DNA of 64,000 bases. It comes from JALQUL01 sp964556425 (lineage in GTDB: Bacteria > Pseudomonadota > Gammaproteobacteria > Burkholderiales > Burkholderiaceae_C). The notes below the pieces were generated by a model. It worked only from the letters and a program-made list of their open reading frames with translations, was not told where the DNA came from and did not search any database. The position numbers and the translations under genes were made by a program. Shown here piece after piece: positions 46,052 through 56,600 of the stretch. Each line of letters opens with the position of its first letter. The stretch's first letter is position 1. The stretch spans positions 1 to 64,000 of the forward strand of contig CAZKWC010000007.1 of the NCBI GenBank assembly GCA_964556425.1, read 5' to 3'.

Positions 46052-46684
46052 TTACCAAGCTAGTTGGCACCAAATATGATTTTTGTCTTTCACCCAGTCT
46101 TGCACTTGAGCGCGGGTAAAACTAACTCCAAGACTATCTGATTTGGCGGCACTAATCCATTGTTGTCGTCCTGTAGCTAAGTGCTCACCGTAATCTAGCC
46201 AACTCACAAAACAATCTTTTGCTCGGCTTCGGTTGTATTTTAATATTTGCCACTGCAGATCATTTTCAATCCAACCCATAATATAGGCCACCCTCACTAA
46301 AAAACAAATTCTGGCACAAGCAAAAGCAAGTGCTGCTTTAGGATGATCATTGGCATTGAGTTTTTCTAAGCCAACCGTAAACCATTTATTCAACAAAAAA
46401 ATGCTGAGCTGATTTTTAATTTGTTGATCGGTCATGTCCGTTTTAAAGCCTAAACTGTGTAATACAGGGACACGCAAAGACTTTAATAGTTTTTCTGAAA
46501 ACTGTGGGAGAGGTTGGTCTGCAAACCCGCCTTCAATACGTGCTTGTGCCAATGGGTGAGCTAAGGCTAATATTTGATTTTGTTCTTTACTTAGCAAATA
46601 TTGAGTGTTAGTTGATTCGCGCTTAAACAAACGATATAAAGGAAACAATAAAACTACCAATAATAGCAATATATACTGGCTCAT
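46052..46684 (-). CDS. DUF1266-domain protein, membrane-anchored
   Basis: This 210-residue protein has an N-terminal hydrophobic helix (about 4-18) and a C-terminal region with FACARICFLVRVAYIMGWIE and the Ser-Trp plus GRQQW pattern that I associate with DUF1266 (YbeR/YbeU of E. coli). No biochemical role is known. Its ATG overlaps the stop of the PcfJ-like gene by 4 bp, so the two are translationally coupled. It is the last gene of a TPR/PcfJ-like/DUF1266 operon. Confidence 0.6.
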   Translation of the reverse strand: MSQYILLLLVVLLFPLYRLFKRESTNTQYLLSKEQNQILALAHPLAQARIEGGFADQPLPQFSEKLLKSLRVPVLHSLGFKTDMTDQQIKNQLSIFLLNKWFTVGLEKLNANDHPKAALAFACARICFLVRVAYIMGWIENDLQWQILKYNRSRAKDCFVSWLDYGEHLATGRQQWISAAKSDSLGVSFTRAQVQDWVKDKNHIWCQLAW

Positions 46685-47820
46685 TTTTTTTGCTCCATAA
46701 CCTCAAGAACTCGGGGCAACTGAATTGATTGATCTTTGATTAAATTGGGGTGAACCGCTGCGATTAACCATTGCACCCAAGCACACGGCTCTTGTATCAA
46801 GTGACACAACTGCGGATATTTCATGGCAACAAACGCTTGTTCAGATTCATCTCTTATGTCTGAGATAAATTTCCATTCACTCGGTAATCTGACCAGACCT
46901 ATAGCTAAAGCATCAGCAGGGCTGCTTAAATCACAAGGTAAATAATTTAAAATTTGTAATAGATGATGATGGTATTTGGTGACTGGTGCAATATTTTGTT
47001 TACCTTTAATTTGATCTAAAGATAATTGACCCTGCTCATTTACCCACCCACTAATGGTAATTTTGGGATGATGTTGACCCGTTCTATAACAAAAAATTCG
47101 CATTTTGCCTTGCTCGCACAGGCTAGCGTAATGTTCTCCGTAGCCACCTTTGAAGGCATGAATATCTTGGAATCGTCCTAAACAATGTCTCATATATTGG
47201 CTTTCATAAACCAATTCTGAACGAAAATGAGGTGAACTAGGCAACAACTCATACAAACCAGCGTCAGGCAAGGTCATCATTAAGCGAACCGCATCAGCAC
47301 TATGCTCACGCCAACCTGAATACTGACTATTTTCAAATTGAGTATGCTCAGCGCTCCAAATAGCTAAAGCTTGAGGGCAATTGACTCTATCTAACTTACC
47401 CTCTAAGGAGCTACCTTGCCTGCTATTTAAAAACTCTAATAATCTTTGCTCTAACTGCAATAACAAACTACCTGCTGGGTTAATCCACCAGATAGCTTGA
47501 ATTGAACTGTTGGTATTCGACCTTGCAGGGCTTCGAGAAGCAAACTGATTATTATTTTGAAATTGTTTTATTAGCCAATCAGGTGGACTAGAAAGTTTCA
47601 AATATGAGAGTGCTTGTTCTAAAGTCTTAATTTCAACGACCTCTGGTTCGTTTGAATTGAGATTGGCCACAATATGTCTAAAAAAATGATTCTCAAGCCA
47701 AGCTTTGACTTCTTGACTATCTTGCCTTGCATGACTTCGAGTCTGAATGGCTTTTTTAATCTCAGGCGCATTCAAAACATTTCTAGGTCCATAAGCTGAA
47801 TTTTTAGTAGCGGTGACCAT
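46681..47820 (-). CDS. PcfJ-like domain protein
   Basis: This 379-residue protein contains ESQYMRHCLGRFQ, then a strand pair with KMRIFCYRTGQHHPKITI, and SLDQIKGKQN. This HC(L/V)G...K.T(I)...QI.GK.N pattern is characteristic of PcfJ-like domains, named after an enterococcal conjugation gene but common on chromosomes. No signal peptide or known catalytic fold is clear. It begins 3 bp after the TPR gene stop and overlaps DUF1266. Function unknown. Confidence 0.55.
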   Translation of the reverse strand: MVTATKNSAYGPRNVLNAPEIKKAIQTRSHARQDSQEVKAWLENHFFRHIVANLNSNEPEVVEIKTLEQALSYLKLSSPPDWLIKQFQNNNQFASRSPARSNTNSSIQAIWWINPAGSLLLQLEQRLLEFLNSRQGSSLEGKLDRVNCPQALAIWSAEHTQFENSQYSGWREHSADAVRLMMTLPDAGLYELLPSSPHFRSELVYESQYMRHCLGRFQDIHAFKGGYGEHYASLCEQGKMRIFCYRTGQHHPKITISGWVNEQGQLSLDQIKGKQNIAPVTKYHHHLLQILNYLPCDLSSPADALAIGLVRLPSEWKFISDIRDESEQAFVAMKYPQLCHLIQEPCAWVQWLIAAVHPNLIKDQSIQLPRVLEVMEQKK

Positions 47821-47823
47821 TCA

Positions 47824-50100
47824 TTAAGCCCAAAACTTCCACCAGGATTCCCCTTTTAAACTTTCTTGTTGACGTTTTTTAATGGCATCAAGCGCATATT
47901 GTATTTCTGCCTGTTCAGCCTTATCAGAATCTAGAATTTTTTGATACATTTGAATAGCCAACGATATTTGAAAAGTTTGTTCAAAAATAAACGCTATTTT
48001 TAAATCAATCAAATGATTATTGAGTTTTTGGCAATCTTGTTCAATAGAGGCTAAACGCAATAAAGTATCTTCCTTTTGAGAATATACCAAATTACTTAAA
48101 ATAGTGACCATGGTCACCAAATAACTTTCATAGTTTTTGGCGTTAGCTTTGAAATCATCTGTTTGCTCTAACCAAGAAAGTTCTAAACGCTCGAGCCAAA
48201 TCGCAATTTCCGTATCTCGTTCTAAGCGATACAAAGCATTGGTAACCCAACCAAAATAATGGCAAGGCGAGTGCTGTGGATAAGAGAAACTTTGAGCGTG
48301 ATTCCATAGGTTTTCAGCGGCCTGAACAAACAACTCTATTTGGTCTGACTCTAAGTAACACTTCATAATGCCCTCAAGGTGCTCCGCCAATGGGCTAGCC
48401 GCAAAGCCTTTCAGATGAGTTTGAACTGCCTTGTCAAATTGTTTTAAATTTTTACGATAATACCGAGCTAATTGTTGGCACAACATGGAGTAGGCATGAA
48501 TATCACCATCTCGATAAAGACCTTTACCCGTTGCAAAAAACCGCTCAAAATTGTTGACACCCTGCTGATAATAATGAGCCATTAAATCATCTAAATAGGT
48601 ATTAGTAAACTGTTGTTGAGCTGGCAGAACTGATTGTAAATGTGCATGTAATTTCGAGCCCAAGGTGTAACACCATAGTCCAGAATGACAAATCGGTAAT
48701 GGTAATTTTTGAGCCTCAGTTACGCCAAAAACCATCACTCTACTCACAATTAACGCTAATAACAAACTCCAATTTGCCATCTCCTTAGTCTGAATGGCTC
48801 GCTCTAAATGAGGCAAAGCTCCCACGTAATCAAACTGTGAAGCCTTTTTTTCTCCTTCTATTAAATCTATCACATAATGCTGCGGATCAATTTTGACAAT
48901 AGCGCCTATCATGTGTTGATAAGACTCTTCTTGTAAGGCTTCAGACTCAAATAAAGTTTCACCATCTGGTTTGATTATGGTTAAGGCAATTATTCCTAAC
49001 CAATAAGCTTGCTCCGGCGCTGGGTTTTGAGAATCAAATTTTTTAAGAGCTAATTCTCTTGCAAACTGGGATGAAAGTTCTCTATCACTGAACTCAGATT
49101 CGAATGCATATTTTGCAGCTTCAAGTTCACGGTTGGCGTCTAATAACCATTCTATCAATTGACTAGAAATAGCGTCGTCTTCATCACCAGTTAATCTATA
49201 TCTGGCTTCTAGCGTTTTATCAATTGCTGCATTTAAATTGCCTTGTGCATAATACGCTTTAGCCTCTATTCGAGCCATCTGAACGGCTATATCTCGATTC
49301 TTTGCAATAGAAAAATCTTTGGGTTTCAGTTGGTCAATATGATGAAGTACAACTGGTAAACAATTAGGTTGATTGGTCACAATAGACTCACCAAAACTTA
49401 ACCAGTCAAAATAATCTATATTTTGACTGGTATGGTGTTGACTCATCGCATCACAAGCGGTTTGCGCATAATGACTGGCCTGATCTTTATTACCTTGTTT
49501 TTTGTAGGTATTGGCAATTCTTAATGAATAAAGTGCTTTATCCCAAGCGCGAAATTGATACCTATCCTCAATAGAATTCTCAATTTCATATAAAGCAACA
49601 ATACACACCCTTACTCTTTCAAAATGATGTATTTTTAAAGACTGCTGATGCAAGTGATTCCAAGCCTCTTTCCATACTAGAGTCCGCGGCTGTAATAACA
49701 ATAAATCTTCAGCTTGTTGTAAAATTAAATTTATTTTTTCTTTCGTGTCAATAAAATCGGCTTGCTCTACAACTTCTAGTTGCCAATAAATTAAACTCAA
49801 TTGACCATCTAACCAATCTTCTTTTGGACCATTTTTTAAAGCCAAATGTCCATCATGGAGAATGACTTTAAGTGCTTGAGAATACTCCTTGGCCTCGACC
49901 CACAAACGAAACAAACGTGCGACCGCGTTTAAAGAGTGTAGTAAATAATCTTGACTCTGTAATAGAGCCTTTAAGGTAGCAGCTTTTAATTCTGGATCTA
50001 ATTGAGCATCATTTTGTTGCATCAATACTTGCTGAACTCGATCTAAAAATTGTTCGAGTTGATCGCCAGTTAATTTAATTTTTTCAATCGTTTGATTCAT
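47824..50100 (-). CDS. Large TPR-like helical repeat protein
   Basis: This 758-residue protein is almost wholly alpha-helical with TPR-like pairs (for example YSLRIANTYKKQGNKDQASH and ARIEAKAYYAQGNLNAAID). It has no signal peptide and ends in an unusual aromatic tail GESWWKFWA. The ATG at 50100 is preferred; an upstream ATG would add ten residues. It heads the three-gene operon and probably acts as a scaffold or substrate-binding partner for the PcfJ-like and DUF1266 proteins. Confidence 0.65.
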   Translation of the reverse strand: MNQTIEKIKLTGDQLEQFLDRVQQVLMQQNDAQLDPELKAATLKALLQSQDYLLHSLNAVARLFRLWVEAKEYSQALKVILHDGHLALKNGPKEDWLDGQLSLIYWQLEVVEQADFIDTKEKINLILQQAEDLLLLQPRTLVWKEAWNHLHQQSLKIHHFERVRVCIVALYEIENSIEDRYQFRAWDKALYSLRIANTYKKQGNKDQASHYAQTACDAMSQHHTSQNIDYFDWLSFGESIVTNQPNCLPVVLHHIDQLKPKDFSIAKNRDIAVQMARIEAKAYYAQGNLNAAIDKTLEARYRLTGDEDDAISSQLIEWLLDANRELEAAKYAFESEFSDRELSSQFARELALKKFDSQNPAPEQAYWLGIIALTIIKPDGETLFESEALQEESYQHMIGAIVKIDPQHYVIDLIEGEKKASQFDYVGALPHLERAIQTKEMANWSLLLALIVSRVMVFGVTEAQKLPLPICHSGLWCYTLGSKLHAHLQSVLPAQQQFTNTYLDDLMAHYYQQGVNNFERFFATGKGLYRDGDIHAYSMLCQQLARYYRKNLKQFDKAVQTHLKGFAASPLAEHLEGIMKCYLESDQIELFVQAAENLWNHAQSFSYPQHSPCHYFGWVTNALYRLERDTEIAIWLERLELSWLEQTDDFKANAKNYESYLVTMVTILSNLVYSQKEDTLLRLASIEQDCQKLNNHLIDLKIAFIFEQTFQISLAIQMYQKILDSDKAEQAEIQYALDAIKKRQQESLKGESWWKFWA

Positions 50101-50679
50101 AAAAGCTTTAAAAAAAAGTGATGGGCACATGACTCAACTAAAACTACCGCCTTAAAAGTTGTGACTTCTATTTACCCATTTACTTTGGGAGGCTCTTCCA
50201 AACCACCTTTAAATGAATCAGAGTTAACTAATTAATCATGACTTAATTTTAGAAACTGGTTACACAAGTGATGGCTAACCTTCATGGAACCAATTTCCTT
50301 AACTTACTCTAAGGACATTTCTTAGTTAATTGACTAAACTAGAAAATTTTAAAGGGCCTACATTCATACCGTTTTCACGCTATTTAGAACCTTCTTAAAG
50401 CGACATTAAATGTCGTAAATTGAAGAATTTTATTATTTTTATCGAGAACTCAATCTTGAATAGATATAAAGTAAGGCTTTTTATGCACTTTTGCAAGATG
50501 ATAATTATGTATTTTCAGGTAAAGCATGGAAACCATGAGTTCAACATCACTAAAAACACAATTTAAGATTTTCTTGGTGTAATCATTCTATGTTTTTAAA
50601 CCAAGAAATATTTTTTTTATTCAGCAAGATGTGCAAAAAATTCACATCTTTCAAAGAAATTGACATAAATCTGGAAAGC
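50101..50679. other. AT-rich gene-free spacer with small hairpins
   Basis: About 580 bp separate the giant surface gene from the TPR operon, all on the minus strand. It contains a 6-bp-stem hairpin CGACAT/ATGTCG (50400-50414), an inverted repeat CTTGGT/ACCAAG, and an 8-bp stem AAGATGTG/CACATCTT near 50623-50650 just after the giant gene. None has a proper T-run, so I do not call a terminator. Confidence 0.5.
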
Positions 50680-53600
50680 TTACCATTTCAAACCAGTTTC
50701 ATCAAACTTGACTCTTAAACGTAAGTAAGCCCCCTTACTTAGCTGTGCATCACCAGCCAAATCAAATTCTTTAAAGCCAAATGCGTTGTAACCCAATGAC
50801 AACCAAACGTCAGAACTAATTAAATAACCCAACTCTAGCCCTACGCCTTTTTGCAAGGCTCCATTATTGCTACGCATCCAAAAGAATTGAGTTGCAATAT
50901 CTAAGCGATTGCTTAGGTCATAAGTAGCTCGAGCGTAGATTAGTTGCGCTGAATTGTGGGTCACCAAAGTATCGAGTTGACTCCTAATCCATTTGGCAGC
51001 AATTCTTCCATCAAGTTGTAAATAGGCATAGGGTTTTATATTGGCATGCACCGAAACTATTTGACTTCGACTTAAAGTGCCTAACTCATCTGTTAAGCCA
51101 ACAGGAGTGGTAATTTCATAACGATTTTCATATTTGGCCAAAACGTTTAATCTATCACTTCGATTCGGCCTATAAGCTAAACCCAATTGAACTCTTGTGT
51201 TTTCAGCATCACTACCCGATTGGCTTAATACATATCGGTTTTCTTGTACCAACCGTGCCAAACTACTCCATTCATTATTGAGTTTATAGGCAGCTGCAAA
51301 TAAAAAATTATTCGACTTTTCTAGATCTGCAAAACGGGCTTCTATGCGTGAGCTGAGTCGTGCATTTTCATACCCTTTGTAATCAAGCGTCAGCCCTGCT
51401 GTAGTACTTCGTTCTGTACTGCTTAAACCTGTACCATTAGAGGACGAAACAGATGTGTTAGTGGGTTTAACATCAACACTTTCAGATGAATCTGTAGGCT
51501 GGATTTTTTCAAAATTACCCGTCAAACTCCAAGCATTAGTCAAATTGAATTGGTGTTTTAATCCATATGCCAACTGTGCATTTGAAGTAGTATCAGATCC
51601 TTCATTAGATAATCTATACTCACTATAAACCGAGCCAGCATCAGAATACTTAGCATCAAAACCAATTGCACTTCTTTGATTTTGAGCGCTTAAGTTTAAA
51701 TTATTGGCCTTATTCAAACTAGAAATCAATTCATAACGACCATAAACTCTGCCCCAATTAGTGTTGTACTCAGAACCAAAGGCCAGTAATTTTTGATCTT
51801 GTACCGATAAATCTTGCTCATATTCTACAAAGCTGTTGACCTTAGTAAGCATGGGTAAAGTACCCGCAATACGCAACTTAGCAATATCTCCCTCTTCTAG
51901 AATCGATTGACGGGTTAACACTTCATTGCTTAAATTTCGATAATGCCTTATACCTAACTCCACAGAAATACCTGGCGTTAATTGTTGAGTAGCTGAAACA
52001 CCAGAACTTGTTTGCTCAGTTAAAACAATCAAATTTTTTGATTGTTTTAATTGCGCTTTTACTGCGGTTTGTGGCAAAGGTTTTGCACTAGCTTCAAGTG
52101 TTAATTCTTGCCTTCCTTTACTTAAACTAGAACCGGTAAAGTCAAAATCTTTATCCGATTTTTGCGCTTGTGCTTTGATTTGTACCTTATTGCTTTGATG
52201 AACTAACTCGAGTCGCTGAGCAATACCTGACACAGATTGCCCGTCTTTTTCAATCGCAGTTGAGTCCGTACCGTTACCAGCATACCGAGTCACTTTTGCA
52301 ACTTCGGCATTAAGGGTAGTTTGCTCAGCTAATTTTACGCTAGCGTAAACACCTTGTAATTGGCTAGGTTTGGCAGGATCTTTGTCCTCAATACCCACTA
52401 CACCTAATTTTGCTTTATTCATTAACTCGATTTGGGTATCTATACCAGCTACCCAAAACTCATCACCACTGCCCTCTACCTCATAACGAATCCTGATTGA
52501 TTGTCGATTGCCGTTTTGATCAAAACTAGCTAGTGGCTGACGCAACCTGAGCTGACCAGTGACGGTATCAATAGTGTAATCAACAAACCTTTCAAGTACT
52601 AATTGACTGTTGCCATTGCTACTTAAAACTTCATTTTGTTGCCTATCACGGATTAACACTTCAATTTTTTCAGAGTTTTGTAACATGTCTGAAAACCGTA
52701 GCTGAAACGGCCCTGTGGTACCGTTTGCCAACAATTCTTCGAGCACTTGTTTTTGATTATTTTTCGAGGCAAAAACATTGACCTCTGACCTTACGTCAGA
52801 TGAGTTGGACCATACAGAATCTGCTGTTGAACTGGCCTTTGCTACTATTTCATCGACATGAAGCTGAGCTCCATTTAAAGCCCTACTATATTGAGTCAGC
52901 TGTCTAATATTATTTCCTACTGGAGTAAAGTCACCCCACATCAAATAACTACGTTGACTGTCAATTCGTACAAAAAGTTTTCCTGAAGACTGAGCATCAA
53001 AACCACGTATTGAAGAGTCACCGTATATAGGATAAAAAGCATCGGGCTGAATATCTCGGAATAGAGTCTCTTGTTGTGTTTTTTCCGAGTCATAGGCTGC
53101 TGTTAATAAATATTCACCTTTAATTTTACCCTTGAGATAAAAAGCAGCCCGTGCAGCAACACTTTTTTTACCATTTTGCGAAACTTGACTGAAAGAAACT
53201 AGTTCTTTCTCAAAACTATCTGCTTTACGCACAGGCTCTATTGCTGAAAAGTTGATATTTCTAAGATGAATAACTCCATCCACTAAACCCGCTACCAACA
53301 TCGGCCTTAAGTTAGGAGTAAAACGCATTTCTGCACTTGTTTTAACTCCGTTGGCATCAATTACTATTTCACCCACTCCTGGCTCTACTGGAGCGCGTAG
53401 TGGTAAATCAATTTGTCCACCTTGAACAAACAACTGAATACCAGGCTCTTGTGCCGACAAATCATTGACTAGCCATTCACCAATTTTGGTACTTAAATTA
53501 ATCGGTGTCCGAGTTGAAACCAAACGACCTTCACTATCGAGTAAGCGCATTTTAATGATTGCCGCCGTTTGCCCATCAGCTAAAGCATCTTTAGGTAGCT

Positions 53601-56600
53601 CTAAACTAATTTTGGCTAAATCACCAGGGGCAATTATTTGAAGAGTCTTTGAGCCCCTAGTATTGCCCAAAGGGTCGTTTTGTAAAACTTTAATCGTGTT
53701 AACACCTTTTTTTAGCGTAACCGCCACATACTCCCAAGCCTCTACTTTTTTATCTGCAAGAGTACTTCGCTTACCCACTCGGGAATCGGGAATTTCAATA
53801 TCATTGACCCACAACTTAAAGATAGTACCAATAGGTCCTTTGACTTGAATATTGGTATAGGCAAACTCTAAAATCTGTTGGTCAGTTAAATTGAGAAGTT
53901 CAAACGTATTATCTTTAGCCTGTTTAACTTTTTCTTCTAAAGTAAGCAACTGATTCACCTCTAACTCTGTGCTTGGCTCTTGCTTGAGCTTGCTCGCCAC
54001 TGAATTACTTAAAGGATTAAAGGTGTTAGTTAAATTGACAGGCTGAGTTTCTAAATCAATAAAGCCAGCACTTGGCTTTGCTTTAACATCAATGTCACTA
54101 CTGTTTTGACTAACAATCGTAAATCGCTCGGAGGATTTAACAGCAGTCACAATTTCCTGATTATTAATTGGGTTCGCAATTATTTTTCTTTGCTCGACGA
54201 CTTGTAAAATATTGTCGTTACAAGTTTGTGCTGCGAAATTAGCTTGAAATAATTGACCATTTTTTAAATCAATAAATTGACTAGTCGCATTTTTAATAAC
54301 TGGCTCATTTTTAAAAAATGGTAAACCAGAAGCGCGGTTACCCGTTGCCCCAAAAAAAGTATTTTTTGGCACACTGGTTTCGTCTAGCTTGAGAATATGA
54401 GTAGTTGGACTCACACCATAAAAACTAAACTTACCTAAGGCATCGGTCATAACATGGGTGCCATCTTCCAAGAATAAGCGAACGCCGGGAATACCTGTCT
54501 CGTCTTTTTCTTGTGCCCCTGTTTTATTGCAATCTAAAAAAACGCTTCCTACAATAAAACCCTCATTAGCAAAAACACCGCCAATAATTTTGACCTTTGC
54601 ATTTGCCTTGTTACTTGAAGCAGGATTAGGTCCTATTGATTGAGCCCACGCAGTATTCACTCCATCACCTAGCATGGCATTTGGGCTTACGGCCATTCGA
54701 TATTGAATAGTAATCACTTCATCTAGTAATATTTTCTCAACGTTTGAGCCAGACAAAGGCAGATTGATATCAAACTGAAGATAAAAACCTGATTTACCAT
54801 TATTTACAATACGAGGTTGAATGGCTATTTTTTTTTGTCCTGGCAAGGTAATAAAAGCAGATTTTTCAACATAGGTAAAACCAGTCGCAGCTTGATCAAA
54901 AACAATTAGCGAACTTCTTTCAAGTTTAGTTTTATTCGTTACACCAATGGTGTAGTCTACAAAATCAACCACCTCTACAGTCGTCTTATTGGCCTTTTTC
55001 TCCACTACCCAAGGACCACTTTCAAATGGTGGATCGAGGGGAATATGATTATTAGTTAACTTTTTAGAGCTTGCATTATGTTCAAAACTTAAATAATAAA
55101 TTGTATTTTGTGCTTCGTTAGGTGCTGTCTCTTGATTTTGAACTATATATCGGTCAGGTGCACCAAGCTCAATAGCAAGGGCATTCGCTTGTGGTGGAAT
55201 AATAACTGATGGCCACGAATAGTTTACTGGTGATGTAATCTGAATACGATAAGTACCTAAAGGTGCAAATGAAGTTAATGAATAATGATATACACCAGTA
55301 GGGTCTGTGAGTTGATTGAAATTAGATAAACCACCTACAAGATGAATACTAGGGTCAAAACCATTAGGACCAACAAGTGTGAGTTGTGCAGATTGAACTG
55401 GCGTTCGTTTTAGACTATCGTAAACTACTCCAGTGTGATCAACAGGCAAACTTTGTTCTTTGAACTGCTGACCGCCTGTAAAGACAATTGCAGTGAGCAT
55501 ACCTAAATCATGATCTACTACCGCATTAGAAATGGGCTGGGCTAACTCACCGTCTACTGGACTAGAGTACCAAATACCTTGAGGAGAATAAAATCTAAGG
55601 GCATAATTATTTCCAGCCGCAATATTATTAATGGCATACGACCCTGCCTCATCGGTTTCAGCTGACCTAGCAACAATGGTGTAGATTTTTGTTCCAATTA
55701 CAAAAGTAGTGCCAATTGGTTTTTGACTTGCTGCATTAATAAAGGTATTGTCTGTTGCTGTAGTTGGATTAGCATTTTTTGCAGCATTAATCTGTACTTG
55801 TGTTGCATTTTGGTATTGAAGCAATTCTACATACCAGCCTTTTAAAAAAGCTTCGTTATTTTGTAATACTCGGTCATGATTGACATCCAACCATACACGA
55901 CCTTTTAAACTTGATGTCGCAGTAGGTTGAATCACCAGCACTTCGTCTGTTGACGAATTATTTTTGGTCCTACTAGTGGCCTCACCACCACCTTGAACCG
56001 TTGCTGTATTCAATAACTTTTTGGATCCTGATGTACCATTTAAAACACTGGCCGCAATCTTCACAATTAAAGTAATCGGTGAACTTTTAGATGCGGAATA
56101 AATAGTGGAAGCAGGCAAACCCTTTGCCAAAACGCAGGTCACTAACTTTCCAGCTACTGTACACGACCAACCCACTCCTGTTGCAGACACAAACTGCATT
56201 TCAGCAGGTAATAAATCAGTGACTACCACTGCCTGTGTGGTTGCTAACTGACTTACATTTTCTACAATGATTTGAAATCGACTTTCTTGATCAACAATAA
56301 AATCAGCATTATGAGTTTTTTTAATGATGAGATCAGGACTTGGTCCTATCGGTGTGGTGTTTCGTACTTGATTGGTGGGATAGGCGCTTTGACTCAAAAT
56401 GGAGGAAGTGCCATCGCTGTAAAATAATTCAGCAATATTGACAATTTCACCTTCGTAATCGGCCTTTACTTTCACCTTAAAACTCATACGAACCGAGGCA
56501 TTTGCAGGAACAGAATCAAAAGCAACTGCCACTTCAATCACATTTAACCCTGCCGTTCTTTGATATGCAAATGGCGCGTCTCCTGCCATTCTAAACAACA

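Noticed and set aside
46681..47820. Part of a conjugative element because of PcfJ similarity
   Set aside because: No relaxase, type IV secretion, integrase or attachment site is present nearby; PcfJ-like domains also occur on chromosomes without conjugation genes.
50623..50650. Terminator of the giant surface gene
   Set aside because: The 8-bp stem is followed on the minus strand by purines and A-rich sequence, not a T-run.
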